The notes under the pieces are model-generated. The model did no database searches. It worked only from the letters and a program-made list of their open reading frames with translations, and had not been told where the DNA came from. The position numbers and the translations under genes are program-made. 64,000 nucleotides of DNA from Epiperipatus broadwayi (Eukaryota > Onychophora > Udeonychophora > Euonychophora > Peripatidae): positions 2,858,156 to 2,922,155 of the forward strand of contig JAQFVV010012396.1 of assembly GCA_028023455.1 (NCBI GenBank), written 5' to 3'. How positions within the stretch are numbered: the stretch's first letter is position 1; each line of letters begins with the position of its first letter. Of this stretch, positions 13,120-26,100 are shown in pieces.

Positions 13120-14940
13120 GAATTTGTTACATAATTATTTGAAGACTAGACATTTTTTGAGATATAGTTCTTCATCTTCCAGGCAACCTAGTAAGCAAAT
13201 GAAATTTAAAATGGCTCGTCACAGACTTTATCAGAAATTAGGTAATTTAGAGAAAAATGTGAAAGTTTGGATATTTGATAGTTTAATATCAATCTAGTTT
13301 TTTAAATTTCAACTTTTTAATATCACAAAACAAAACGTTCAAAAATAAATTTCCCATTAAATAATAAGAGATTGCAAGATCATTCCAGATAGATCGATTA
13401 GATTCTAGTATCCAATTATAAAATATCATTATGAGTTTGAAGAATGGATTGTGATTTAAAAAAAAAAAACATATTTAGTCATGTACATAGGTTGTTTATA
13501 ATTTGAGACATAGGCTAACAGAAATCAAAGATATAGGAAAATAAAAAATAAGGATAAAAACAGGTTTCTATTCAATTCATCGGAGATTTTTTTTCCTTTA
13601 TTTTTTCAGTTAACCTTTAATTCTGGAGTTATCACTTCACTTCTGGGATTCTTGGGCGCTCAAATAAAAATGACAAGCTTTGTTATTTGATGTTCAAACG
13701 TTACTTGACCTCTTGCACAACTGATTATGTAAATGGTTACAAATTATAGGTTACGATATTTAGGCAAATGTTGAATGAATAAACTAGTTTTTATATAAAA
13801 GTACAAACTCCTTTTTCATATTTCATTCTTTTTATTTGAAATTGAATGTGAACAAAATTTTACTTAAAAACAAACAAAAAGTAAATATTATTTTAGTTGA
13901 TGCCATTTGTTTTCAAGAAGAATAAAAGATTAAACTAAGCAGTTTAATACATTTTATTATTTTTGTCAATTAAATTTATCTTTTTCCATTCTTTTGTCTT
14001 TTTGTTTTCTCAAACTTCGAATATGTATATATATTTTAGTTAAATATTTTTAAATTAAAGATAAAGTATAAATTCAACATTTTTTTTTTTCTATAACAAA
14101 CGGACTTTTCCTTTCTAGTTAATATGTTTTTAAATCCTATTATAAACGGGAATTTGAATTGACTATTAAAAAATTTAATGCTGTGAATAAATATATTTCA
14201 TTTAATAAAATCAAAATTACTATTTTGAAAATTTCTTACTTAATTAAATATAAAATTATGAAAAAATGTTAAAAATGAATTATAAAAAATATAACATTTG
14301 TACAAAAACTGTAGCACATTTACATAAGTCACAGTCCGCAATTCCAACAAACTATTAGCCTAGTTCACGGATATTGGGAGATCAAACTGCATTAATTAAT
14401 TTAATAATTATTTATTCTTTTTTTTTTTATAAAAAAATATTTACATTAGAGCGGGGGTGATATTTATTGTTGAAGATAATGCTAAGTTGATTTTGGAAAA
14501 TATCTAAAATCAAAAATGATAATAATTCAAATCAAATTACAAGTTGTACAAGAGAAGAATTGTTTAATAAACATCAAAGCTATAAAAATTAATGTTTAGG
14601 TGCTTTGAAAGTAAATCCAATAGATTTGTAAACCGAGTTGCCCCCCCCCCCTTTTTTTTTAATTCTCTAAGAATTCATCCAAAAATTATTACTTTCTGTG
14701 TGAATACTTCATAAAGTATCAAAGTTGTAATATTAACCATTCACATAATAGTAATTATAATTAAAGTAACGCATTTTTAATCAGACAAAAATAAAATAAG
14801 AATAATAATATACACTGAAGAGAAAAAAAATAAAACATGAAACATAAATCAGAAATCATCTGCCAGAGACCATTTACAATTAATACTAGCATGAATTCTA
14901 AATAAAGAATTTTATCAATATTAATTTGTCTTTACATCAC
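13120..14940. other. AT-rich gene-free sequence with a poly-C run
   Basis: No gene seen. An 11-base poly-C run followed by poly-T sits at 14641-14660. Confidence 0.55.
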
Positions 14941-14954
14941 AATTTTTTAATAAA

Positions 14955-15075
14955 ATTTAGTGTAGTGGTATAATAGAAATCTCTGGAGTTCAACAACATT
15001 CATGATGCTCAAACATCTTTTGAATTCCCGAACAACAAACAATTTGATTATTATTATTAAGGTTAAAAAGATCAG
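14955..15075 (+). mobile_element. Second tRNA-derived SINE-like copy
   Basis: TTTAGTGTAGTGGTATAATAG parallels the head of the 13.0-kb copy, and TTTTGAATTCCCGAACAACA followed by ATTTGATTATTATT parallels its tail. The middle (CATGATGCTCAAACATC) is a decayed B-box region. Same orientation as the first copy. Confidence 0.45.
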
Positions 15076-15079
15076 TCAG

Positions 15080-16255
15080 GAAAAAAGTATATTTGATCTA
15101 CTAATTTTCTTGAACAAATTTTGTATAAATTACTGCCAATCTTCGTTTAAAATCTCAATGTAAGACGACACCCCAAGATAGGCTGTGAATATGAAGATTT
15201 AAGTTCTCCGAAAGTGCTTAGTAAGCCATATAATTCTTTTTCTAATAATACTAAGCTTCACTTTTTTGTGTAAAGCACAATTTAAAACTTACCACTTGAA
15301 GGTGAAGTAAAAACAAGAATTTTATTTCAATTAAAAACATTAAAACAACAAATTGGTCTGGACTTCAGAATGTACAGTAAGTCATGCACATTATGTAAAA
15401 ATGGATACAAAACATGCTTTCAAAAATTCTTTTTAAGTAATTAAAAATATAAATCTTTTTAAATCTTTGCTGCCTTTACATAATTAATGATATCAAATGT
15501 ACTTGCTATCATTTAAAATATATTTTTATCTGACAAAAGCAAAGATATTTAATAATAATGATGCCAATTGTATATTTTGAGAGTCAATAAATTTGTGATT
15601 TTATGCAAATATCATTCCTTGAGATTTTATATTATATGGAAATGATTTTTTTTGTTAATTATTTATAATTTTTTCATTACAGAGGATTCAAACTTTATAG
15701 ATGGTTTTACATGCTGAAAGTAATACCTTGTCTTTTTTTCAAATTTTTCATTCATATTACTGACTGAGAAATTTTTACCAGCATAATTATATGCACTAAT
15801 AATTTGAAAAGATTTTATGCACAAGGTTAAATTTTTGTCAGACCTAGTTAATAACTTCAATGTAATAATTTATTTTTAATATTACAAAATTAAAAAAAAA
15901 GTTAAAACATTACATATTGGAAGAATATTATATATTTCCTGAAAAAAACAAATTAAGGTTGAGACTATATATATATATATTACTATAACTTAATTTAATA
16001 GAGTCAAATTCCTTGTATTCACTCATTTCACAATATTCTTTTTAGATATCATTTATTAGATTACAAATTATATTTTAGCCAACATACTACACATGTTATC
16101 ATTAGCTTTTTCATTTTTTCCATGCATAATATCTTAGATATACTTTAATCCTTATTTCACTACATACTTTACTAGAACATGAATTAATTTATTTATTTAA
16201 AGAGAGTGTAATAAATTGGAAATATATCTAATGTAATATAAATTGTAACATAGCT
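15080..16255. other. AT-rich gene-free sequence
   Basis: No recognisable gene or repeat; one short minus-strand frame (15663-15860) has no motif. Confidence 0.5.
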
Positions 16256-16261
16256 TATGAC

Positions 16262-17010
16262 TTTCATCAGTGAGGAGCCTTGGATCTAAGAGCACTACAT
16301 CTACATCTTAGAATCTAATGCAAAAGCTCTCAGATACAAGGTTTCACAGTAATATAAGCCACAAGTCTAGAAACTACACTGGGGATATTGAATGAGTGGG
16401 TACTAGATAGAAATTTTATGCACAAACCTTCTTGCATCCACTGATTACTCTGGCTTGCATTGAGTGGCACAGCTGTATAATGAGTTTTGCCTCTTATAAC
16501 AACTTTTGTAAGTATAGGGTTTAGTGGGCATGTGATGTTTAATCATTTTATACCAATTCTGCCAATAGGATGATGGTGATTGTGGTTTTTGAAAAAAACA
16601 AGTACACCAAAATGCATAGATACTAAACTAGCTTCAGATTTATATGACTATACAAGTAAATGAGCTGGATTAAAACATTACTGTGTTTTCTTTCATGGTC
16701 TTATAACTTTATAGTTAACTGAATAGACAAAAGGTGGCTGCAGGACAGTTGCATTTGATTCTAAGATCTAGGTGCAGTGCTCCTAGATCCGAGGCTCTTC
16801 ACTGATGAAAGCCTACACTAGAAACTAGTCTGGAAATATTGGATGAGTAGGCATTATATAGGGATTTTATGCACAACTCTTTTTGCATCCATTAATTACT
16901 ATGGCTTGTACTGGGTGGCATTATTGTATGGAGAATTTGCTACTATTTTAACACTTTGTGTAGGCATAGAAAATGGTGATTGTATTAAACTTCTTGATGA
17001 TATTATTATA
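16262..17010. mobile_element. Decayed hammerhead-ribozyme repeat (retrozyme-like), locus C
   Basis: Two direct copies can be aligned: about 16340-16500 and 16790-16960, both with 'tctagaaact', 'atgagt.gg', 'ttttatgcacaa', 'ttgcatcca'. Their equivalent cleavage positions, 16379 and 16830, are 451 bp apart. A fragment at 16262-16330 is the reverse complement of 16747-16813, so an inverted piece is joined to direct pieces, as in the better-preserved arrays at 42.5 and 59.0 kb. The second copy keeps a hammerhead-like core; in the first, CTGATGA has become CAGTAAT and the cleavage triplet is CAC, so it is dead. Boundaries are approximate. Confidence 0.6.
16788..16842 (+). ncRNA. Hammerhead ribozyme remnant, locus C
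   Basis: CTGATGA is at 16802-16808, GAAA at 16821-16824, then the self-complementary ACTAGT leading into the GTC cleavage triplet (16828-16830). Helix II is weak (only an AG/CT pairing, with an A:A mismatch at the base), and helix I (…GGCTCTTCA with TGGAAA…) has a mismatch. It resembles the 59-60 kb ribozymes but is probably poorly active or inactive. Confidence 0.55.
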
Positions 17011-17019
17011 AATGGGTTA

Positions 17020-17810
17020 CAAAATTTCCTTAATACTTTTTATTGATCTATACTCTTCTAATTTAAATTTTCTAATTTAATTTTCTTTAAAAAATATACA
17101 GTGACATATTTTTCTGTAGATATGATTACCAACATGATACTGGATATTGTGGTATTTATTTTAATCATTGTCATTTATTTTGTCTCCCCCCTCTCTTTCA
17201 GAAGGTTATTTTCAAAATCTCATTTCAGGCAAGCTACAAAAAACCAACAACTCAGTGATTTATATACCAGGTTCACATTTTCTGGTAGAAATCTTTGCAA
17301 ATGGTACTTAAAAAAACTAGCCTTTTATTATTAAGGTTATAAATATAGGGGATTTGAACAGACTTTCAAGCATCCTTCAACTATCCACACTATCTTATAC
17401 CACTGATGCCTGTATTTCAAATTTTATTAAGACGTAGTAAAAATGAATATTTTTTTAATATTTGAAAGCTAGCATCTTATTCACTAGAAATTATCATCAA
17501 TGGATGAATAAATTACTGCATAAATGATTTTTTAAAATTGTGATCTAGTAGAAATTTGTTCTTTAACTGTCCTAAATGATTCACAAAACAAATTAAAGAG
17601 CCTGAAAAAATAAAAGTGAACTTATTGATATCCTATCAATCCATAATGGAAGCAGATCAAAACAGACATCTACAACAAAAATATCTTAGTATTTTACATC
17701 TTTTGTTTTTCTTTTTTTAAAATGCTTTTATTTAATTTAGAATATCTGCATGTTTTTTTTGTTTAATTGTGCTTTCATTTCAATTAAAGGCTTTATTGAA
17801 GTTAGCAGAA
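17020..17810. other. AT-rich gene-free sequence
   Basis: Includes a 77-codon hydrophobic frame at 17101-17334 without a recognisable motif. I would not call a gene. Confidence 0.45.
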
Positions 17811-18590
17811 AATTTTAAAATTGAGGTTTACTATATTTAAATTATATATAATTTGTTAAAATTTGTTACATTTCTTTGAAATAAATAGTAATGTGATCTG
17901 GTACTATAATATTTTAGCTAAGTGACCTAATTTCTTAGATGTGGGTCACTGAGTGAAGGAAATTTTGAATATTTTGATATCAAATTTAAGACTTTCTTAA
18001 AATTTTAATGATTTAAATAAGAAATGTAAGAGGGCAGTATAGAGATTTTTTGGGTTTCAATTGAAAATTTGAGTAAAGTTAAAATAACATTTTAAAAAGG
18101 TCTAATAGATTTAAATTCACTATGATTGGAAATTTGGTATATTAGGTAGAAAGTACTGCAAATATAATATGACAGTCAAGGATTTTAGATGGGAAAATTA
18201 GTTTCTTAAATCTGAAGCACTGCATGGAGAAAATTTTAATACCAAATTTAAAAGTCAGTTTCAGAACATCAATCCATTTTTAAAAATGCATACATTTTTT
18301 TATTTAAATTGAAAGCTTGATTTAAATTAGAATAAAATTAAATTAGTTTACAACATAGTTTTATTAAGCTTTTTTTTAAAAAAAAAAAAAAAAAATCCAC
18401 TTTTCAAATGAAAATAAAAAAGGTCAAACACTTTTCAACAGAAAGGATAGATACATATTTTAAATTACTTAATGATGTATTATACACATGTATGGTAATG
18501 TACACATATTAAATCTCATATATGCATAAGAGATATAAATATTAACTTATTTCAGAAATATCAAGTGATATATATTAAATTGTTTTACAT
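17811..18590. repeat. Dispersed repeat family R1, copy 2
   Basis: Matches the 10.45-11.44 kb copy from 'aaaattgaggtttacta' through 'gaatattttgatatcaaatt', 'gtatagagatttttt' and 'agcttttttttaaaaaaa' to 'caaacacttttcaacagaaa'. It lacks the hairpin MITE found at 10.48 kb, so it shows the empty site. Confidence 0.6.
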
Positions 18591-18969
18591 ATATGGTTCA
18601 AATATATTGGCATTTGGTAATATTTAAAAAAGCTTTAAAAAAAGTAAAATCGTTTAAAAAATTCAATTTAATTTTTTTTTATAGTTAGTATGATTTATTT
18701 TTTAGATAATGTACAGTGAAGATTATTTTTGTTTCAAATTATTTATTTAATTAAAAATAAGAGTTAAAATTGGTGGGAATAAAAAAGATATACAGATTAC
18801 CAATTTCAGATATAAAAAAAGTAATTGTAAACATGAATGATTATGAACAGAATTCTAATTAAAGATGGCTGAAATAATTTATAACCAAAAGACACTTCAT
18901 ATCTTAAAATTAATAAAGAATGCATACAATTATCAACTGATATTTTTGATAAAACAAAAGATAAGGACA

Positions 18970-19280
18970 TATGCACAGAAGTCTAAAAACTGATGCAAGG
19001 TTATAAAAGGGGTAGAAATACTTCAAAGAGGGTCTTGTTTGTTCTTTTCTTTTGGCTGGCCCTGGATCATGAAAGGTCCAGGACTACTCTATGCCAAAAT
19101 AATTCATCATGTCAAAATGAACCAGAGCCTTTGCTGACATCTTTCATCGCCAGCATGTCATCACAAAAAGCCTTCAGGACTAGTCTTAGGAGAGATCAGA
19201 GCAGTTTAAAACCAAAAGCCATAAGCTCTTACAACCCAGGAAATAAACCCATACTATAAAACTTCCTGGTAAGCCATGAT
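18970..19280 (+). promoter_or_regulatory. Candidate promoter and short transcribed segment (TATA box at 19002-19009)
   Basis: TATAAAAG at 19002-19009 is a full consensus TATA box. It is followed by about 250 bp that is clearly less AT-rich than its surroundings and stays open for 88 codons (18993-19259). After the stop comes CTGGTAAGC (about 19265), a good splice-donor shape. A small inverted repeat CCTGGATC..GGTCCAGG sits at 19062-19082. The encoded peptide has no motif I recognise and could be chance. It may be a solo LTR, an exon, or just an odd GC island. Confidence 0.3.
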
Positions 19281-19904
19281 ATTTTTATTCATACCCCATG
19301 TGTCTATTTAATGCTTGCAAACTAAATTTAACTATTAAACTAACAAGGAGCTTCAAGTACTGATATGGACATTCACTGTTTTATGATTCAATGAACTTTC
19401 TAGAAGAAATGTAAGTATAACATTAATTCTTTAATTATTTGGTTAATATTATTTGGATTAGCATGTTTACATTCTTTCTAGCTTATTACTAATTCTCTTT
19501 TAAATATTATAATTTGTTATAATAAAATATTTATCTTTAATAATAATTTTCATTGTATGTTATTAAACTTAGTTTATTATAATTTATTATGTAGAATTAC
19601 CTTTGCCAATGTGCTGGGTTTATAGTTAAGCTCTGAAAAAAATTATATAAAAGCTTTATAAATGATGATGCAGTGTGACAGATCAGTAAATTCTTATATA
19701 GAATTCTGGTGCCCTGTTCTAAGTAAATAAAAAACTGATTTTTCCAGCAGTGTAAATCAGAAATAAATAGTAGGCCAGTTAATCAGGAACTGTAGCTATG
19801 TTCTTGAAATGTCTGGACTTATAAATGATAGAAATATATTTTTTTTTCATAGTTTGATTAACTTGCACTTTCTAGTATGTAAAATAAGACCTACTAATCA
19901 AACA

Positions 19905-20103
19905 TAAAACATAAAAAATTACAATATATATAATCTATAAATGTCAAGTTGATTTAAAGTAAAATCACACATATCAAAAAAGTTTATTTATAATATAGAT
20001 TTATTAGGCTTTGTTTAAAAAAAATTGACTTTTCAAATAAAAAAAAGGCAAACACTTTTCAACAGAAAGGGTGTCTTCATATTTGAAATTACTTAATCAT
20101 TTG

Positions 20104-20160
<57 letters not shown>

Positions 20161-20345
20161 GCATACATACTAAATCTGATATATACATAAGATGTATATA
20201 CAAGAAATATTATGGGATATATATAAATTATAAGTGTCAAATCAATTTAAAATATAATCAAACATATTAAATAAAGTTTATTTACAATAGTTTTGCCAAG
20301 CATTTCCCCCTCTATAACAAGGTTTAATAAATCTGAATACATTAT
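19905..20345. repeat. Dispersed repeat family R1, copy 3 (3' units only), with (TA)n
   Basis: Carries the 'gtttatttataatatag' / 'ggcaaacacttttcaacag' / 'taaatctgatatatacataa' series found in copies 1 and 2. A pure (TA)n run at 20106-20158 has expanded inside it where the other copies have only short TA stretches. Confidence 0.55.
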
Positions 20346-21270
20346 TCATTTATTTTATTTTATTTTATCTTATTTTTTACAATAGTAATAAAACCATACA
20401 TGATTTTCTATATCTTTTAATTATATAACTTAAATATCAGCCAAGTTTTACTTAAAATCTCTTTTTAAAAAAATGCATATTTCTATTTACTGAAGTAAAA
20501 TTTATGAGTTTGAATAAATATTTCATAATGTACTGGTACAATGTATTCATAATTCTGCAAATGGTTTATTATCATATCAAAAATATTTTAATCTTAATTA
20601 AAAATATCTAAACTCTAAAGCAATATAGTGTATTTATTGTTTCCAAGATGTTCAACATCTCTTTTACTTTTCTTACACTGCTTACATCAACTCTTTAAAA
20701 ATACACTCATCTTAATGCATTTTCACAAAACCCTTACAATAGTTTGGAGCTGTCTAACAGTCTTTTTTAGAACTCTCAATAGTATATCCTTCATTTTTCA
20801 AGGTTTAAATATCATTTCAGCTTACTAAATTTACTTTGTAAACTAAAAAAATATATTATTGTATTACATTGAATATAATATATCTCCAAATTTAAGTCAG
20901 AGTAGAATTTTAAGACTCAAAAACTGTGAAAAAAATACGCCTGAATTTAAGATGCATATATGTATTTAATTAGGAATGAATATAAATACAATAAGCTCAC
21001 ATAATTTATTATGTTTTTTTAGGTATACAGTACTTTCACTTTCTACATCTTCATTTTCAGAACTTGAATTCTCATCTTCACTATTTCACCTTCAGGCCAA
21101 TTAAATTGCAGCCAAACATTATAATTTCTTTGTCAATTTGCTTTCTTGTAAAAGTACATTTTTCTACTAAAATGTGAATCATTCTTCTAAAATAATTTAT
21201 ATTTTTACAAATATTTTTTTTAAAAAAATTATAAATGTATAAAAAAGATTCTAAAATATATATTTTCATT
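20346..21270. other. AT-rich gene-free sequence
   Basis: Nothing recognisable beyond short A/T runs. Confidence 0.5.
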
Positions 21271-21272
21271 TT

Positions 21273-21730
21273 GAAAATTAAACAAAGATATCAGAACTGT
21301 CAAAATTGGAAAATAATGTTACAAGATTTGAAAACATGTTTTCACTTTCAAAATCAAAATGAAGATATTAGAATTGTCAAAATTTTGACAGGCATCCTCT
21401 TGTGTAGAAAAAAACAACCAATTATCACCTTGGAAGGCAAGCTCCTATCTCATTATTATATTCCTTTGTTAGTTGTATAAAATTCTAAAGGTTATTCAAT
21501 ACAGTTTTCTCAATAAAATAATCATAAAATTTGAAAAATAACAGTAAAATTTTTTAAAACATACACTTTTGGTTGGGGAAACAAAACAAAGGTATCAAAA
21601 CTGTCATAATTATTGACAGGCACTCTCTTGTGTAGAGAACAAGAAACAAACAATCAGAGTAAAGGCAAGTTTTTATCTTATTGTTGTATTGATTTATATG
21701 GTTTTCTCAATAAAATAATGGTAAAATCAA
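21273..21730 (+). repeat. Diverged tandem duplication, unit about 227 bp
   Basis: GACAGGCATCCTCTTGTGTAG near 21388 and GACAGGCACTCTCTTGTGTAG near 21615, with matching flanks (tatcagaactgtca / tatcaaaactgtca; aaggcaag; tttctcaataaaataat), show two copies. A third partial match to 'agaactgtcaaaatt' opens the segment. No coding signal. Confidence 0.55.
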
Positions 21731-22087
21731 CAAAAAACATTGAACATAGCAGTTTAAGAGTTAAATACCATTTACAAAATGAATCCAAAAATATTGGTTA
21801 AAACAGATTTAATATGCTATTCTACATGGGAATAAACATAAAACTATGTTCATGTATACTATAGTATAAAGCTAAGATTCAAGAAATGAGATATTCAAAA
21901 TTATTGTTTCCAATTTAAAATGCACCCCTTTTATATGGGTCCAACATTTGAAAAAAAATGAATTTTATATTCAAAGTAATATGGTATTAAGATCCAAAAA
22001 AAGCTGTTAGACAACCAAATTACTATAGATGAGTTAAGTAAGCATTGTGAAAAGTGCATAAACAAAAGTGTAATTTTTTGAAAAGAT

Positions 22088-22116
22088 TTATATATATATA
22101 TATATATATATATAAA

Positions 22117-22165
<49 letters not shown>
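22088..22165. repeat. (TA)n microsatellite
   Basis: Two TA runs broken by AAATC. The open frame read through it (poly Tyr-Ile) is an artefact. Confidence 0.9.
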
Positions 22166-22167
<2 letters not shown>

Positions 22168-22269
22168 TCAGTGATGAGATGTTTATTCATCAAGAAAAAA
22201 ACAGATATAGTGAAACAAATGAAATTTCAGGAACAAAATGATAAGAGGGGAGGATACATGTAAAAAGAA

Positions 22270-24320
22270 ATGGGAAGTGAAGAGGGGAAATGGTGTGTAG
22301 TTCAGGCTGGTTAGAAGAGCATGTCTTTGTGATTGAGTCCTATGGCAGAGGCTGAGAGGATGGGAGTTGGAGGATTTCCCAAGTGTCTGTGATGGGGCTA
22401 GTTTGGTGTCTCAGGTTTTGAGAGTGCGAATTAAGTCCAAGAGCTTTTGATTTACTGAATGTACTCTCTGGTCAAGGATGATGGCACATCAGAGCAACCA
22501 GAGAGCATAGATGAGAAAAATTGACAGTCTAATAACTGCAAAGACCTCTGTTTCTATGGATTCTTGAAGGTTGAAGATGGTATTTCTGTGCGAGGAAAGG
22601 TAGGAGTTGATGACATTTCTCATGCCAAGCAGAAAAGAACATTTAAGAGGAATTGCTGGATGGTTTCATTGTCAGTTTTACAGAGCTGTCATATGGGAGA
22701 GATCTTGGTGAAATCCCTACGGTTCACCAAAAATTGATTCATGGAAAGGGAGTGAAGATTTATTTTGAGGAGAAAATCCAAGGAATTTTGCTTCAAGAGA
22801 CCACCTTTTGAATTTGCAGAATATTTGGGCATTGGTAAGTCTGAGGAAGGTAGGGGACTCAATGGAGAAGTCTGCAGTCTGGGTGAAAACCTCCCAGTAC
22901 TTCAGTTTGCTGTTGATGGATGGTATAGCAAAGCCAGCCTTTTGTAGGATGTTGGCAATGAGTGAGGTCCATGACCTAGGCCTGCCATTGGGAGGAGGAG
23001 TGTCAGTGGGTGTGATAATGATATGCACAAAATTGGCAGGGAAGTGACTTAGGAGTGTGGGGATAATGTTGTGAGATTTCAGGATCAGAAAAGTGTTGAT
23101 GGAGTGCAGGCCCAGCCCATTGAGGTTTTTAGGAAAACAAGTTCTTTTTAGGCTAATGGCCACTACCTTTCTTCCCCAGAGAAAACGGGTGCAAAGGGAG
23201 TTGATTTTGGATATAAAGGAATGTGTAGGTAGAACAATGGGGAGGTAGTATGCTATTTTAGGAAACACTAGAAGATTGAGGAGGGTGACTTTCTTATAAA
23301 GGGAAAGGTAGATGCCTGTGATATCATTGATGGTGGATGATATGCTTTGATAGAGTGTGGTTTGGACCCGAACTCTCATGTCCCTAGGAGACAGCATGAG
23401 GGGGAATCCGAGGAAGTTGTGTGGCTTGGCATTGAAGATGGAAGGGATTTGTTTACCAGTTGAAAGTTGCCAGGCTGCTGATTTATCACTGCTAAATTTC
23501 AACCGGAATGTATTGGAGTACCAGGTGAGGATCTGTTGAAGCCTGGGAATGAGATCAATTGAGGGAAGGAAGACAACCACATCATCTACATAAGCAAGGC
23601 ATTTGATGCTTTTGCTCAGTGCAGGAATGAAGATGCCAGGGAGGTCATGTTCTAGCCAGAGCAAGAGAGCATTCAGAAATGCAGTGAACAACAAAGTGCT
23701 CAGTGGAGAGCCCTGAGAGATGGATATGTTGGGTGTAAAGCCAGGGGCAATTTTCCCATCCAGGCTAACTAGGATTTCTCTGTTGGACAGGAGATTGTGG
23801 AGTTGGACAGAATGGATTCTGGGATATTCAGGTTTCTGAGGACACCAAGGAGCAGGTCGACCCTAACAGAGTCAAAGGCTGCCTGGATGTCTAGTTGGTC
23901 AGTGATGGGCCTGCTATTTTGAGACTGCCTAACATGCTCAGTGGTTATTTTAAAGAGTGTGGCAGCCCCAAAAGTGGAGCACCCTTTACAAGCAAACTGT
24001 GAGGCAGAAAGGGCAGGAAGTATGGATTGTTCTAGTGACTCTTTAATGGTAGACTCAATCAGTTTTATGAGCAGAGGGGTCATTGAAATGGGCCTAAGAC
24101 TCTTAAGCTCAGTAGGTGGTCGATCTTTCTTAAGGAAAGGGACTAATGTTACTGGATAGAGACCCTCGATGATGTAAGCACCTGAGCTTGTTGATCATAT
24201 TGACAGTAATGTGGATGGTGAACTGACTTAGGTGGAGAAGAAGAAACTTGGAGATAGCATGAGTACCAGGGTGGACATGGTCAGGAAAGCTTTTCAGTTT
24301 GTTAAGTAGCATGGCCTGAA
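22270..24320 (-). mobile_element. Non-LTR retrotransposon (LINE), truncated and frameshifted
   Basis: A 2-kb block of clearly higher GC than its surroundings encodes, on the minus strand, the reverse transcriptase and C-terminal part of a LINE. The order is thumb-proximal block, motif A, QGSPLS block, YVDD, a long C-terminal region and a zinc-knuckle remnant. The endonuclease domain is missing, so the copy is 5'-truncated near 24320. No clean poly-A tail or target-site duplication could be seen. The clade is undecided. Confidence 0.85.
22640..24312 (-). pseudogene. LINE reverse transcriptase ORF, broken by at least two frameshifts
   Basis: Three successive minus-strand frames carry one protein. 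Frame 1 (24312-24130) is the region before the RT. Frame 2 (to about 23769) has VPFLKKDRPPTELKSLRPIS and motif A LDIQAAFDSV with the first catalytic Asp. Frame 3 (23740-22717, 325 codons from its first Met at 23694) has SQGSPLS, then AYVDDVV with the catalytic Asp pair, then HNFLGF, FLWGRKV and LNGLGLHS blocks typical of the RT thumb and C-terminal region. After the stop at 22717 the frame continues as QLCKTDNETIQ, apparently a zinc-knuckle remnant in which a stop sits where the first Cys should be. All catalytic residues survive, but the reading frame does not. Confidence 0.85.
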
Positions 24321-24324
24321 GATT

Positions 24325-26095
24325 TATATATATATTGTTTTAAAAAGCACATCAAATGTAAAAAAATATTGTTAATAAATTACCAATTATAATGATAAAT
24401 TTATTGCATTTGCCCAATTTTATTTTGTTACATCTTGAACTATTATTGTTCACTGTATTAAGCTGGCTCTGATCATATTCACAATTTTTTGTTGTTTATT
24501 TATGCAAAAACCACAGGAGATTTTATATTTAATTTTACTTTGTAATAATTGATATAATGTATTCAGAATAATATTTAAATTGTTCTATAACTTTTTTTTT
24601 TTAGAATGTTTGTTCTATAACTTTTATTTAAAAGTAATGTATTTCACATAAATGTTAGCAAAATATTCATTCATTTATGACTACATTCTATATGCCAAAC
24701 ACACTACTTGCAAAATCAAATCATTAAGAACCTCATTATAATATTGTCCTATCATAATTATTTAATAATACTAATTGAATTAGTCGTTTGCTTTCTTTCA
24801 TATGTTTTAAAAAGTTATATTAGCTACATCAATTTTAATGCATCACTGCAAAAATATTAAGAGAATTTGTGCTTGAACAGGAATTAAGTTCTCTGTTCAA
24901 AAAAAAAAAAAAAAGCTTAGGCATGTCGACAATAGGAAAATGTGATTAAAATATATTTCATTTCTGTCAATGATATTTTTTCATTGCTTGCCATCCTTTA
25001 CACAATTAATTTTAGCATCTTAATATTTAGAGATCACAAACTTTACTTAGATCTTTACATCATTATCTTATACAATTGGCATAATTAAGACAAATGAGAT
25101 TATTTTTTCACATCTTTGAGCGAATCTTTCTTTAAGTTGACCTTCAAATCTATTTTAAACCAATATTCATTGCTTATTTTATAAATTTATCTGAAATTTT
25201 AATCACATTGGTTTTTATATATGATAATAAAATGTTTATAATTGAAAATTTATTGAGCTGAAAAAAAAAGATAGTAATTAAATACGAATTTATTTTTCAT
25301 ATTCTATAATGAGATAAAATTGCTTTTATTATTGTTGTGGATTTTAAATTTTTCTCTATTTTATTATTTACGTAAAATATCTACTATAAAATAATATTTA
25401 TTATATATTTAAGTATTTTTTATATTCTTTTATAAACACTTTTTATTTATTTTGTTCAATAGTATTCTGAGTACAAAGAATGTTTTCTGTATAGAATACT
25501 AATATAAAAATCTTGAAAAAGAAAATGTGAACTCTTTGATATGCAGAATGTTTTTGACCTTTGTGTGTTATTTTTAGCTTATTTCTCTGATATTAATCAA
25601 ATATCATATGTTACTATTACTAAAAAAACCTGCAAGTTTTTTATAAATGAATAGTAATTAGAAAAAATACAAGAGGTCGGTAACCTTTTATGAGCGCTAT
25701 AATGAAGTGAGCTATTCTTAAATTTTTAATAGGGAATCACATTATTTTACCAGTGATTTGAAAATGATAATATATATATAAAATGTAAAATATATAAATC
25801 TTCATTACTTTCAAATAGTTTTAATATTTCCAATTCATAGCTTTTATTTTCCATATCATTTTGGCAAACTTGTGTCACCCATTTAGCTATATATGATTTC
25901 ATTCTTATATATTTTTTTAGGTCTAGTTTATAATTTCAGTTGTCAATTTTCATCATCTCTTTTAACAACATATTCAACTTATTTTTATTTAAATATCTTA
26001 ATTCTCAACAATAATATTACATGCCTCTATCACATGATTTCATCTAACTAATTGCTATTTCAACAACATTTTTTTTCATACCGACTTATGACAAC
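24325..26095. other. AT-rich gene-free sequence, with a possible single hAT end
   Basis: No gene seen. Around 25672 the string AGAGGTCGGTAACCTTTTAT resembles a hAT terminal repeat (compare the element at 53.4 kb), but no matching opposite end was found. Confidence 0.45.
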
Positions 26096-26100
26096 TAGTA

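Noticed and set aside
22054-22263. Tyr-Ile repeat proteins at 22.1 kb and 32.3-33.0 kb
   Set aside because: Translations of (TA)n microsatellites.
22765-24159. Plus-strand open frames across 22.8-24.2 kb
   Set aside because: Antisense shadows of the minus-strand LINE reverse transcriptase.
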